A stretch of 40,572 bases of DNA from an uncultured Lachnospiraceae bacterium (GCA_947177165.1 CAMWTP010000049.1:1-40572), one strand, 5' to 3'; numbered from the stretch's first letter, positions 7,629 to 16,221 are shown. Translations and numbers: made by a program. Notes: generated from the sequence alone by a model not told the origin.

Positions 7629-7683
7629 CAATATTGACAATCGCGAAATCCTGTCTTGTCATGTACAATGGGCAGGATACACA
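7629..7683. repeat. 55-bp direct repeat, right copy
   Basis: This is 52/55 identical to 5471-5525. It starts four bases after the Ro60 terminator T run. It retains the inverted repeat ATCCTGTC/GGCAGGAT, with one G-T wobble. Confidence 0.8.
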
Positions 7684-7736
7684 GTGATATTCATATCGGT
7701 CTAAAATGCCGATTTTGCCGATTTATGTGCTGATTT

Positions 7737-7777
7737 GGACAGGGCGCTTTTGCAGACCTGTCCGGCAGTGGTATAAT
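7737..7777 (+). promoter_or_regulatory. promoter with overlapping inverted-repeat operator candidate
   Basis: TATAAT (7772-7777) has an extended -10 TG two bases upstream, and TTGCAG (7750-7755) stands 16 bp before it. A 7-bp inverted repeat GGACAGG (7737-7743)/CCTGTCC (7757-7763) brackets the -35, a normal operator position. It drives the gene at 7811. The half-site CCTGTC/GACAGG also forms the stem of the 55-bp repeats nearby. Confidence 0.55.
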
Positions 7778-7810
7778 CAGGCATATGTTTTAGTGAGGAG
7801 GTTTTTGTAA

Positions 7811-8188
7811 ATGAAGGAACAGAAATTAGAAAAGCAGAGGCAGAATCTTGCGGAAAGGGGCGTGTTATCACCGGATGAAAAACTATATGGCACCATCACG
7901 ATCAATTATACTGAGAAGCTGGTCGGAAGAATCGAGACATGGAAGCAGGGCGGCGTGGCAATCTTTACGGATCAGCAGGTAATTCTCTCAAAGGGATTTT
8001 CATGCGAATATATACATATCCCTTACAAATGCATAAAAGAAGTTGGAAAATGTAATCAGGGATTTTTTCCAATAGGGATTGTTATTACTTATGAAAACAG
8101 GGAAAGCGGTGAAATCATAACAGAAAAGATATCACTGGGGAAAAGAAAAAAATGGCTGCAGATTTTATCGGAGAAGACAGGATTATGA
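7811..8188 (+). CDS. hypothetical protein, 125 aa, PH-like fold suspected
   Basis: ATG 7811 follows GAGGAGG at good spacing. After a charged N-terminal helix (MKEQKLEKQRQNLAERG) the chain alternates short strands: KLYGTITINYTEKL, GGVAIFTDQQVILSK, YIHIPYKCIKEVGK, GIVITYEN, ending in a helix (KKWLQILSEK). The pattern 'turn on, strand pairs, final helix' resembles bacterial PH-like domains that begin with 'a lTdqrvi'. It is a soluble protein without signal peptide. Function is unknown. It is the first gene of the immunity-like array and has its own promoter. Confidence 0.7.
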   Translation: MKEQKLEKQRQNLAERGVLSPDEKLYGTITINYTEKLVGRIETWKQGGVAIFTDQQVILSKGFSCEYIHIPYKCIKEVGKCNQGFFPIGIVITYENRESGEIITEKISLGKRKKWLQILSEKTGL

Positions 8189-8214
8189 CTTTCGGAAGAT
8201 AAAGTACTGTTTAT

Positions 8215-8272
8215 AAGGAATATGGACAATATACGATCATTCTGGAGCGAGTATTAAAATACTATTTCAACA
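8215..8272 (+). pseudogene. 3'-end remnant of a paralog of the gene at 9785-10549
   Basis: Positions 8215-8248 match 10487-10520 at roughly 31 of 34 bases (coding KEYGQYTIIPE), then a ~19-base deletion is followed by the shared GAGTATTAAA stop region and the ACTATTT sequence after it. The rest of 8189-8396 shows no gene. The remnant shows that a second copy of that gene once lay here. Confidence 0.65.
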
Positions 8273-8396
8273 TGGATTCTGACAGGAAAAAGAAGAGGAA
8301 AACGGGTCTCACCATAAAAGATTATTGTGCATACCAACCTGATTAAACTTGCTCATTTATAGATAAAAAGTAATATGAAAAGGAGAGAATACGGTT

Positions 8397-9437
8397 ATGG
8401 AGGAATTAATTCGTCTGTTTGTTGCGGAGTTTCAGCAGCCCTCGACATTAGAGGAAACGAAAATCGCCAATTTATTAGGACATTCGGACAGGTTTATTAA
8501 CTTGGATCAATACCGGAGAAAAAATCCAAAAGACCAGAAACAAATACTGGAGGAGTTGGCTGGAAAGCTGGATTCTATGGATTTGTACAAGGGCTGCTGC
8601 TGCGCGTTTTTCTGTGGTGTGCTGATGGGAGAATGTGGGCCTGGAGGTGCAGGAGAGGGCCTTGTGAACTTCTTTATTAAGGTGGTTTCCCATCTCTGCG
8701 GGTTGCTGGATGAGCTGGATAAAACAGGGGAAAGTTATCCTGAGGATGAGATGTTGGACAAGCTGTTTTTGACGGCGCCGGATAAGGTTCGGGCTTTCCG
8801 GGGAAACGCGCCACTGATGATGGCAATTATGGATTTACTGGCAAGATCACCGGAGAGCAGGGAGTATCTGCGTAAAAAGGATTTATATGATAACCTGGAG
8901 CGCATTGAGCCTTTTGTGAAAAATGGAACATATTTGCTTCGGATCTATCCTGTCTGCGGACCTATGGAAGTGCTTGTTTTGGCACCAAAAAAGGAGCAGG
9001 GAGCGTTAATAAAGGTTCAGGATGTGGGGACAAATTTCCACTTGATGACCTTGCTGGAAAGGGCGCTTTATCAGAAAGAATGGGACCAGCGTTTTGGCTT
9101 ATCTGCAGATGTGAAAGCACCGGAAAGCCTGAAAATATTTGCCTATGCATCGGGGGAAGAGACAGCACGGCAGAATAGTTCGGTTTATGCACATGCTGCC
9201 TATTATTCCTGTGATGGTCAGATGCTTTGGGGAGAGATGGGGCCAGATACGATTCCCTGTGTGGAGCAAATGCCTGTGATATTGATTTGTCCTGAAAAAT
9301 TTCCACGAAGCTGGGATCTATTCTTCGCCGTAAGCTGCCATCCTTATCTTAAGCCTTCGGCAGAAATCAAACGCGAATTGTCAAAGGAAGAGGTTCGGGA
9401 ATGGATAGGGAAGATGCAGGGGATTTCATCAATCTGA
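8397..9437 (+). CDS. hypothetical protein, 346 aa
   Basis: ATG 8397 follows AAAAGGAGAG. The chain is soluble, begins with helical acidic sequence, has an unusual Cys/Gly-rich stretch near residues 65-85 (KGCCCAFFCGVLMGECGPGGAGEG), and ends with a mixed alpha/beta part. No catalytic motif or family was recognised. It heads a run of tightly spaced genes (8397-10898) in a row of small cytoplasmic proteins. Position and character suggest an immunity-type protein, which is inference only. Confidence 0.75.
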   Translation: MEELIRLFVAEFQQPSTLEETKIANLLGHSDRFINLDQYRRKNPKDQKQILEELAGKLDSMDLYKGCCCAFFCGVLMGECGPGGAGEGLVNFFIKVVSHLCGLLDELDKTGESYPEDEMLDKLFLTAPDKVRAFRGNAPLMMAIMDLLARSPESREYLRKKDLYDNLERIEPFVKNGTYLLRIYPVCGPMEVLVLAPKKEQGALIKVQDVGTNFHLMTLLERALYQKEWDQRFGLSADVKAPESLKIFAYASGEETARQNSSVYAHAAYYSCDGQMLWGEMGPDTIPCVEQMPVILICPEKFPRSWDLFFAVSCHPYLKPSAEIKRELSKEEVREWIGKMQGISSI

Positions 9438-9509
9438 TTCTTTAAAGTTAGTTTATAAATTGTTATAGATACTATAAATGAGCAAATTTAAATTTGGAGG
9501 ATAGATATC

Positions 9510-9803
9510 ATGATTTCTTTGGATGATATCAAACAGATAAGCAAAAAAATATCTTTGGAAAATGGCTTATCGGAGGATGATTTAAGCGAAGATGTATCTG
9601 AAATTGTGTACCGTATAGATGTGTTTGAATGCGATGATGCTCCTGTCATTGACCGACATATAGACATCGAATATTCTTTCGGTGACTATTACGAAGTGCA
9701 TGAAGACAGTTCATTATTTCAATTTATTTGTGGATTGTGCAGCCTGTCATTAGCACAAGAGGAGGAAGAAAGGGAAAAGGTCTTATGGAAGAGTACACGT
9801 TAA
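9510..9803 (+). CDS. hypothetical acidic protein, 97 aa
   Basis: ATG 9510 follows TTGGAGG. The protein is acidic (SLEDDLSEDVSE-like helices, then IDVFECDDAPVIDRHIDIEYSF) and soluble, without recognised motifs. Its 3' end overlaps the start of the next gene by 19 bases, so the pair is probably translationally coupled. Small acidic proteins of this kind are frequent among toxin-immunity genes; no direct evidence for that role is present. Confidence 0.65.
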   Translation: MISLDDIKQISKKISLENGLSEDDLSEDVSEIVYRIDVFECDDAPVIDRHIDIEYSFGDYYEVHEDSSLFQFICGLCSLSLAQEEEEREKVLWKSTR

Positions 9804-10549
9804 AAACGAACTTTGCGGCATTGGAGGAACCATATGCAAATGAATACCTGATAGATTTCAGGAATATTGTTGAGAGGGCGTTTGAAAGCAGTGACAGCCG
9901 CCCGCGCCTGCTGGGGAACCTGCTGGTTCTGGAGCGCTATTGCAATACGGTGCAGCAGGGACTGGGCGCGGGTAAAGCACAGCTTTGTGTATGCCTGCGG
10001 TATGCGCAGGGGCTTCTCTGGGATTATCTGGGCGGACGTGTCGCGGCGGCAGATTTTCAGGACTTTGCAAATGATTATTATGCATGGTTTTTAGAACACA
10101 ATGTAGGTCCCGAAGGCTTTTGTTCAGAGCATTTTGCAGAATATTTTGCGGATTCGTGCCCGGAAGCTTATGAATGGTTTGCGGTTGAGTGGAGTTGCGG
10201 GCTGTTGATGCAGCTGGTTTCCATAGAGGGCGGACGTGTGGATCACGAAGATTTTGAGGAGTGCGGAGAGCTTGATTTTTATGGGCCGCTGTGTATGCTT
10301 GACATGATGGAGGATGTCTGTATCGGGCTTACTGACACACCGCTTGCATCAAACAGGGGAACCGATTTGGAGAAGGCGATGACACAGGTACGCAAAACGT
10401 CATTATTTCAGGAAATTGTCATGTATGTTCAGAACGATCTGCAGACGGCTCTTTTGGCCGCGCCGGCGGAGTATGAAGCGCTGCGGAAGGAATACGGACA
10501 ATACACGATCATTCCGGAGCAGTATGCCGCGCGGATGCTGGAGTATTAA
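9785..10549 (+). CDS. hypothetical protein, 254 aa
   Basis: The frame is open from 9728, but the real start is most likely ATG 9785, preceded by GGGAAAAGG. The protein begins MEEYTLKTNFAALEEPYANEY, is mainly helical and acidic, and has no signal peptide or recognised motif. A remnant of a second copy of its 3' end lies at 8215-8272. It overlaps the upstream gene by 19 bases and is followed after 40 bp by the next one, so the set is probably one transcript. Confidence 0.75.
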   Translation: MEEYTLKTNFAALEEPYANEYLIDFRNIVERAFESSDSRPRLLGNLLVLERYCNTVQQGLGAGKAQLCVCLRYAQGLLWDYLGGRVAAADFQDFANDYYAWFLEHNVGPEGFCSEHFAEYFADSCPEAYEWFAVEWSCGLLMQLVSIEGGRVDHEDFEECGELDFYGPLCMLDMMEDVCIGLTDTPLASNRGTDLEKAMTQVRKTSLFQEIVMYVQNDLQTALLAAPAEYEALRKEYGQYTIIPEQYAARMLEY

Positions 10550-10589
10550 AGAACTATTTTCATTTCCATTTTGGAAGGAGAGAAGGCTT

Positions 10590-10898
10590 GTGAAACCTAA
10601 AATTATTCCTAAACAAGAAACGCTTCCCTCATTTGACCCTAAGACAGTCGCAGTAAAATATATTGAATATTATGCTCCGTCCGGAGTGGCATACAACGAA
10701 GATGAAATCACACCAAAGATCGTCTCTAAAATATTAAAAGAAGTTTCTGAAGGTATCAATGTTAACTTGTTTTTAGACCCTGATGGAGAATGCGACTGGA
10801 TGGAAGTGCTCTCAGATATGGAAAATGGTGTGAAAGCAGTGGAGTTTTTTATTCGGACAGGAGAACTTTATCCAGGAATCGATTGGGTACAGGAGTAG
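10590..10898 (+). CDS. hypothetical protein, 102 aa
   Basis: I place the start at GTG 10590 because GGAAGGAG (10573-10580) lies nine bases upstream; the longer open frame from 10416 overlaps the previous gene out of frame. The protein (VKPKIIPKQETLPSFDPK, later DPDGECDWMEVLSDMENG) is small, acidic and soluble. No family was recognised. It looks like another member of the immunity-like array. Confidence 0.7.
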   Translation: MKPKIIPKQETLPSFDPKTVAVKYIEYYAPSGVAYNEDEITPKIVSKILKEVSEGINVNLFLDPDGECDWMEVLSDMENGVKAVEFFIRTGELYPGIDWVQE

Positions 10899-11047
10899 TA
10901 ACAATTTTGGTAAATGAGTGTAAATTCAATAACCATATTTCCTTTTCGGAATTGTGTACCCATTGAAAATGAATTTATAAATATGTATTGTGGGCAAATG
11001 CTTTTTAACTAAGTATATAAATCGGAATATTAGTACAGGAGGTTTGG

Positions 11048-11553
11048 ATGATGTTTGATGAAATATCAGAATGGTTAGATGATGTATTGGAAGATATATT
11101 GGATACAGGCATTCCAAATGAGGTGACAGCGTTTGGATTTAACCTGTATGACGACGGTGATGATTGGTCAATGGAGTTAATTGGAGCATCGGAATTTGAT
11201 ACGGATGATGAGGATTGGCTGTGCAATGAGGTGACAGATTTCAATACAAGAGATGATCCGTTCCAGTGGCACCAAAAAGCTGAATGGGAGGAAATATTGA
11301 ATGACGTTACCTGCGTCCTGAAACAATATTTGGAAAATGGAAAGTATGCTGATGTTTTAAAAGCAAAATCCGGAATCGGTGTTGGTTTTATTGATGGTAA
11401 TATTAATATTTTATACAGCAGGTGCAGATCTGGCACAAAGGCTGATTGCACAGGCAAAAAAAGCGGCAGAACTGATAAAAGATGAAATTTCAAGCCAATT
11501 TTATGATAAATTATGCAGCACGATTACAATGTGCCAGGACTATGTGGAGTGAG
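11048..11553 (+). pseudogene. hypothetical immunity-like gene with a frameshift near 11407
   Basis: ATG 11051 or 11048 follows AGGAGG. The first ~118 codons give an acidic protein (FDEISEWLDDVLEDILDTG, later CVLKQYLENGKYADVLKAK). Near 11407 the frame drifts into a basic tail, while the +1-shifted frame continues FYTAGADLAQRLIAQAKKAAELIKD to TGA 11551-11553. A single missing base would restore one ~168-residue protein. A homologous piece of the same C-terminus survives at 14452-14541. Function unknown; a sequencing error cannot be excluded. Confidence 0.55.
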
Positions 11554-11576
11554 AGACGGACTTAAGCTGGGCGGAT

Positions 11577-11876
11577 GTGTATGGGGAAATTTATCAAGGA
11601 GGAGGGGAAGAAGAGGATGAAGACGGAATTTATCTTATGAGCCAATATATTGATGTTCTGGATGAAGCGGCGCTGCATATGGCGCTTCCGATCGAGATTT
11701 TAGCATATGTCTGCTGGCTGGGCTGTAAAGCCGAAAACGACTATTTCCCGCAGAATTTGGAATTAGTAATTGGAGATAAGATACCGGATTTTATCTCTTT
11801 TCTGGAAGAAAATCTGACAGGTAAAGAAGATTTTAAGCAGGCGATAGATTTTGCGAACAAGAATTTGTGTTATTAA
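11577..11876 (+). CDS. hypothetical protein, 99 aa, N-terminus uncertain
   Basis: The frame is open from just after TGA 11553 and reads ETDLSWADVYGEIYQGGGEEEDEDG, then MSQYIDVLDEAALHMALPIEILAYVCWLG and a helical acidic end. GTG 11577 is the first usable start but lacks a good ribosome binding site; ATG 11637 is an alternative. It may be a 5'-truncated gene. It is soluble and acidic, with no recognised family. Confidence 0.45.
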   Translation: MYGEIYQGGGEEEDEDGIYLMSQYIDVLDEAALHMALPIEILAYVCWLGCKAENDYFPQNLELVIGDKIPDFISFLEENLTGKEDFKQAIDFANKNLCY

Positions 11877-11894
11877 GGAGGACAAATCCTTTCG

Positions 11895-12711
11895 ATGAAT
11901 GGAAATGGAAACGAGGCACTGGCGCAGGCACAGGAGATGCTTGCAGAAAGCGGGAGGCTTGATATCACTGCGCGCCGTAAACTCTGGCAGGCGATGGGTG
12001 CTTTGGAAATGCGTGAGCAGGACTCTGCCACTCTTCGCACGCTGACCGAACCATTGAAAAAGCGTGCGCGTCTTGCGCTTGCCTGCGCCAAAAAAGTGAT
12101 GCCGATATGGTGCAAATGTGATTCACGAATTGGAGCGCAGGAAAACGACAAAATATCTCAATGTCGGCGGCAATTTCATCGTGGTCAACGGGGAAAAATT
12201 CCATTCTCCTGCGGCAATCGAGGAAAACAAGGAAAAGCTTGGACTGGCGGATATGGGCTGGGTTGACGCGGAAAATAAAATTCTAGGGCTTGAATTAAAA
12301 GAGTTTTATCCAAATATATACATTTATGACAGACCATATGACGATTTTATCCGTTACTGTCCGGAGAAAGTGCATAAAAACGGGAACGGAACGGTGGATT
12401 TATTGACGGATGAATTTCAGCTCCGATGCTTTTTTGATAATGAACAGTTGGTGTATGCGGAAATTACAAGCCTGTTCCGTATATGGATAAAAGAGAAAGA
12501 TAGTCCTGCCCTCACAAAGGTACTGACCGAGATGTTTGAACTGTCTGCAGAAACGGCAGAACAGGCAGTCCGGAATGCGGAGAATTGTTCCGGCGAATGG
12601 GAGATAAAGCCCTTTACGGCGTTGACGAAAGAGGAGGCAGGACGAGTTTTTCATATGTTGAAAAAGGTGAGAGTAAAGTGCCGGGTACTTCCGGAGCGGT
12701 TTTCATTTTAG
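11895..12711 (+). pseudogene. hypothetical gene split by a +1 frameshift near 12107
   Basis: ATG 11895 lies 12 bases after AAGGAGG. The first ~70 codons (MNGNGNEALAQAQEMLAESG to ALACAKKVM) leave frame at a CC pair near 12107. Removing one C restores VMRYGANVIHELERRKTTKYLNV, continuing through the second open frame to TAG 12709-12711, a protein of ~272 residues. The restored protein is soluble, with a helical N-terminus and a mixed C-terminal part ending RVLPERFSF. No family recognised. The gene lies in the decaying array. Confidence 0.6.
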
Positions 12712-12954
12712 GCATCTGCAAAGAAGGCGTGTACAGCGCTGCTGATTTTAATGAGGACATCGATGGAGGCAACACGATTTCTTTTGACTATTATGCACAG
12801 TATCAAATACTCACCTATGACATTACTGTTGGGCTGTCCATCAGAAAATTTCCAGTATGCAGTGGAAATCATGTCGAAGCATATTGAGGAACATGCTTTG
12901 TCAACGTTGCGCAAGACGGAGGATTTCAAATATATTTGTGCGGAATATGATTGA
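12690..12954 (+). pseudogene. gene fragment with internal frameshift
   Basis: One frame gives GAVFILGICKEGVYSAADFNEDIDGG to about 12830, and another gives CPSENFQYAVEIMSKHIEEHALSTLRKTEDFKYICAEYD ending at TGA 12952-12954. Together they read like the C-terminal third of one protein broken by an indel near 12830. There is no start or ribosome binding site. The piece overlaps the 3' end of the previous pseudogene in another frame. Confidence 0.4.
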
Positions 12955-12995
12955 GAAATGAGTGCGAATTGTTATTTAGCAGGAGGGTATGTAAA

Positions 12996-13733
12996 ATGAA
13001 TAAGAGAGTACCTAAAACACTGGAACCTTATAAGGATTATCTCAAATCATCCATCAGGCTGTCGAATCAGGTTATTTTCACCATAGAGGATACGAAACCC
13101 TGGGGAAGCAAGCTGGGCGGATGTCCTTATCTGGAAGATATCGGACAATATCCTAAGGGGACAGACGGCGGACCGATGATGTTCCTTGCACAGATCAACC
13201 TTGCCGAGATGCCGTCTCTGCCGGAATTTCCACACGAAGGACTGCTTCAGTTTTATGTAGAAAATGACGGCTGCTATGGACTGTATGGAGGATGTGCTGT
13301 AAAGTACATCCCCGAATATAAGACGGATGAAACAGCGCTTGTCAATGAAAATCCATACAGTGATGATTATGAGGAAGATTTGCCTTTTAGCGACAACTGC
13401 AAGATAACTTTTAAGCAGGAAGAGGTATTTATAGGAACAGAATGTCCGGAATTTCAGGATAAATTTCAGAATTTATCGAAAAAGGAAGAAAAGGCTCTTT
13501 ATAAGCTCTGCTGTGCCGATGGAAGCCGCGTAGGAGGTTATCCGTATTTTGTCCAAAGGGTTCCTGCATATTATAAGGATAGTTTGGAATACATACTGCT
13601 TCTTCAACTGGACGTGGATGATACAAGCGGATTGATGTTTGGCGACAGTGGTAACTGTACATTTATCATATCCCGCCGGGATCTGCTGGCAGGAGATTTC
13701 ACTAAGGTGCATTATGATTGGCAGTGCTGCTAA
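12996..13733 (+). CDS. YwqG/DUF1963 family protein, 245 aa
   Basis: I choose ATG 12996, preceded by GCAGGAGGG; the longer frame from 12951 has no site. The family pattern is clear: KLGGCPYLEDIGQYPKG, then MFLAQINLAEMPSLPEFPHEGLLQFYVEND, and near the end RVGGYPYFVQ, LLLQLDVDD, MFGDSGNCTFII, DFTKVHYDWQC. YwqG of Bacillus lies next to LXG/T7SS toxin genes, and DUF1963 proteins are commonly taken as immunity proteins. This is the one gene of the array that I can assign to a known family. Its last ~13 codons and 3' flank are duplicated at 15509-15585. Confidence 0.85.
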   Translation: MNKRVPKTLEPYKDYLKSSIRLSNQVIFTIEDTKPWGSKLGGCPYLEDIGQYPKGTDGGPMMFLAQINLAEMPSLPEFPHEGLLQFYVENDGCYGLYGGCAVKYIPEYKTDETALVNENPYSDDYEEDLPFSDNCKITFKQEEVFIGTECPEFQDKFQNLSKKEEKALYKLCCADGSRVGGYPYFVQRVPAYYKDSLEYILLLQLDVDDTSGLMFGDSGNCTFIISRRDLLAGDFTKVHYDWQCC

Positions 13734-13771
13734 AGCGGGATGTTTTTAAGCGTTTATTTTCTACAGTTCCT
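13695..13771 (+). repeat. 77-bp repeat at the 3' end of the YwqG gene (copy 1)
   Basis: The segment is 74/77 identical to 15509-15585 and includes the last 13 codons, stop and 3' flank of the YwqG gene. It ends in TTATTTTCTACAGTTCCT, the right end of the MITE family. The left partner end is missing, so this is a solitary MITE end. Confidence 0.75.
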
Positions 13772-13838
13772 GAAAGCGTGTATTTTGTTCCGGTTGTGAA
13801 GCAGCCGTCTGCCGGACTTAGGATTATGGAGGTGTCCA

Positions 13839-14372
13839 ATGTTATACTTTCCTGAGAGAAAAGAAGATGAGAAACAAGACGACTTGATTGATTTTGAATC
13901 AATGTATACAGTTGTTAAGAGACTTGGGATCAGAAACTATAGACCATCGCACAGTGACACATGCAGGAGGATATGGAAAGAATTGGTTTCAAAAAGCGGT
14001 CAGGCGGATTCGTTGCAAGGAGAATTACTTAGACAGGCTGAGAAACTTAGACATGAAGCGATAAATCATGGCAATTTGAACTGGGATAATCATTTTGAAT
14101 GGTTCTGTAATTTTATAAGCAGGACTCTTAAAAATTCAAATTTATTTGAAGAAAAGCAAATGAAAACAATAGAAGGGGCATTGAATTATATCAAAGAATG
14201 CGGTATGTATGCGTATCAATATAATACAGGAAAAATATCGGAGGATGATGTGAATCCAATGCTCTTTGCATATACAGATGATGATATATATGATTATATA
14301 GAAGATGCAATTGCGTTATTTGCAGAAGCAAATCCGAAGAAAATAACATACGATGTGAAAGATATTGGATAA
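13839..14372 (+). CDS. hypothetical immunity-like protein, 177 aa
   Basis: ATG 13839 follows ATGGAGGTG. The central part reads WKELVSKSGQADSLQGELL and RQAEKLRHEAINHGNLNWD, a signature (Gln-Gly-Glu-Leu plus Asn-x-Asn-Trp-Asp) that I have seen in small stand-alone immunity-type proteins, though I cannot name the family. The end is acidic (YTDDDIYDYIEDAIALFAEAN). Soluble, no signal peptide. It is intact and well expressed by its ribosome binding site. Confidence 0.7.
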   Translation: MLYFPERKEDEKQDDLIDFESMYTVVKRLGIRNYRPSHSDTCRRIWKELVSKSGQADSLQGELLRQAEKLRHEAINHGNLNWDNHFEWFCNFISRTLKNSNLFEEKQMKTIEGALNYIKECGMYAYQYNTGKISEDDVNPMLFAYTDDDIYDYIEDAIALFAEANPKKITYDVKDIG

Positions 14373-14451
14373 TTTGGTTTTTAGAGGGCATAAGCAGACA
14401 ACCGGAAAGAAACATAGAATGGGAATCGGGAGAAAGATGGACAGGGATAAT

Positions 14452-14541
14452 GCAGATTCGGCAGAAAGGCTGATTACACAGGCAAAAAAGCGGCGGAGCT
14501 GATAAAAGATAAAAATTTAACCCAATTTTGTGATAAAAATA
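14452..14541 (+). pseudogene. remnant of a paralog of the 11048-11553 gene
   Basis: GCAGATTCGGCAGAAAGG and the following bases match 11424-11513 (ADLAQRLIAQAKKAAELIKD region), but the A run is one base shorter, so the frame is lost. It lies in the 210-bp gap before the next gene. Nothing else was seen in that gap. Confidence 0.6.
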
Positions 14542-14582
14542 TTGCGCATGTAATTGCAAAGAAACAAGGAGGAGACAGGGCA

Positions 14583-15488
14583 ATGACTTTACAAAAAGTA
14601 CCGTTTAAGGAATGGGATGCTTTATTAGGATATCGAACGATACAGGATGTTGTTGAAACATTATATCATCCTGTCTTGTTCAATGATCCCATAAATGTAC
14701 CGGATGACGAAAAAGAATTATTTATACATCACAAACCGACAAGCCCATACCGGGCAGCATACGAGGATGTGCTCGACAACTTTGTTGCTATGGGAGAATT
14801 TAACTATGAATTGTACTTTGCGATGCCCTATTTTGTGGATATCTATAAAATGTGGCAGCAAAAACAAGATTATCAGTTGCAGTTTTTGTTTTTGAATTTA
14901 ATTGGCGTCTGCCTTTCTACCGATTTTCCATATAATCATTTTAGCAGGCATTTGAATGAAAATCTGCCAAAAGAAATCATTGAAAATCATCTGCGCAGCA
15001 TAGAAGTCATTCGAGAGGAAGCCAAAACATTTATTTCTGAACATCTCGCAAGACTTCGACAACTCACCCTTATAGAATCGCAGAATTTCTGCCAATGTTT
15101 ATTTGCAATTTTAGGGGATCGAGAAGCGTCCTATGTGCATTTTATGGGAAACTTTAACAGCTGTTATATTGCTTGTCCTCACTGCACGGACCCGGAAGAA
15201 GATTTTGGCATTAATTATTACTTTGACTGGTATGTATGAGAGCACCCTGCATGTTCCCTGGGAAAGGAGATTCAGCCTGCGCCTTCCGTTATTGGTCAGT
15301 GGGATTTGAAATCTTATGATGACGATTATGTATGGATGAGCAATCTCCTGTATCTTTTGGGCAATAAAGACTGTGCTAAAAAAATGTCCTTTTATTATGG
15401 TACCTTTTTCTGCCCGAACTGTGGTAAAGAGGCGGGAATTATGATGGATTTGGCAAAGCAGAGAATGATTTGGAATGAAGAGAAGTAA
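14583..15488 (+). pseudogene. hypothetical gene interrupted by in-frame TGA at 15237
   Basis: ATG 14583 follows AAGGAGG. The frame gives 218 residues (MTLQKVPFKEWDALLGYRT, later CPHCTDPEEDFGINYYFDWYV) to TGA 15237-15239. The same frame then continues EHPACSLGKEIQPAPSVIGQWD to FFCPNCGKEAGIM and TAA 15486-15488, so the full protein would be about 301 residues. Paired CPHC and CPNC motifs 80 residues apart suggest a zinc-ribbon that the stop splits. Either a nonsense mutation or a truncated but working protein. Soluble; family not recognised. Confidence 0.6.
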
Positions 15489-15508
15489 AGAATCCGGTAT
15501 TCCGTTGT

Positions 15509-15585
15509 GATTTCACCAAGGCGCATTATGACTGGCAGTGCTGCTAAAGCGGGATGTTTTTAAGCGTTTATTTTCTACAGTTCCT
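15509..15585 (+). repeat. 77-bp repeat, remnant of a second YwqG gene end (copy 2)
   Basis: It is 74/77 identical to 13695-13771 and carries the codons for DFTKAHYDWQCC with its stop and 3' flank, but no upstream YwqG sequence. It ends in the same solitary MITE end (15569-15585). It shows that a second YwqG gene was once present here. Confidence 0.75.
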
Positions 15586-15631
15586 AAGGTCAATATTGAT
15601 ACCTGAGCAGGAATAACCCGGATGAAAGGCG

Positions 15632-16221
15632 ATGATGCGTACTGCATGCCGTTGGAATCGGCAGTATAAAAGCAAATTGGGAGATATTTTACCGGGAGGA
15701 GGAACAGATTTGGGACATGATCTGTATATTCAGGCAAGAATCAGGGAAAAGAGAACCGGACGGATCATCTCCCGTGGCGACAGTGACGATTACGCCGCGG
15801 AGGATGATATCGGTTTCTTTGATATATGCTGGTGGTGCGGAAGCCCGGAATGTGATGTGAGAATCAGGATGATTGAAATATGCAGCAGTCATGAAGGAAC
15901 AGATTATACAGATTCCGATCTGTTTATCCCCATTTCGCAATCAGCGCTGCGTGCCGTTTATGCGCATGTGGTGGATTGCTGCTGTTTTCCGGAGGACAAG
16001 TTCTTTCCGAATCCGACACTTGATACAGGATGGAGGAACCCGCACGAAAGAAACGCATATGAAAAAGCGAATCTGGTGAATGCGCATAAGCTGCATGACC
16101 TGATTGTTGTTTTTTGTATCAGGAATATATTCCCGATGAAAAAGATTTAAGGCTTTTTATGAGAATCCGTTGGCATATGAGTGGGAATTCAGGATATGGA
16201 ATTCTTATTAAAACGGTTTAG
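15632..16221 (+). pseudogene. hypothetical immunity-like gene with C-terminal frameshift
   Basis: ATG 15632 follows AAAGG. The protein is acidic with a CWWCGSPEC motif and a DYTDSDLFIPISQSALRA segment. At a T6 run near 16110 the frame shifts; one added T would give VVFLYQEYIPDEKDLRLFMRI and a stop at 16219-16221 in place of the ragged end CIRNIFPMKKI. Length would be ~196 residues. Function unknown. The N-terminus may also be affected. Confidence 0.5.

Noticed and set aside
9728..9784. Longer start of the 254-aa protein
   Set aside because: The extra codons lie inside the upstream gene and lack a ribosome binding site, whereas ATG 9785 has one.
10416..10589. Longer start of the 102-aa protein
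   Set aside because: The upstream part overlaps the end of the previous gene in another frame; GTG 10590 has a good ribosome binding site.
505..15239. TGA read as a sense codon (recoding), because several frames are open beyond TGA
   Set aside because: Intact genes in the same region end in TGA (8188, 9437, 12954 neighbourhood) and other broken genes have indels rather than TGA, so ordinary decay is likelier. No selenocysteine element was seen.
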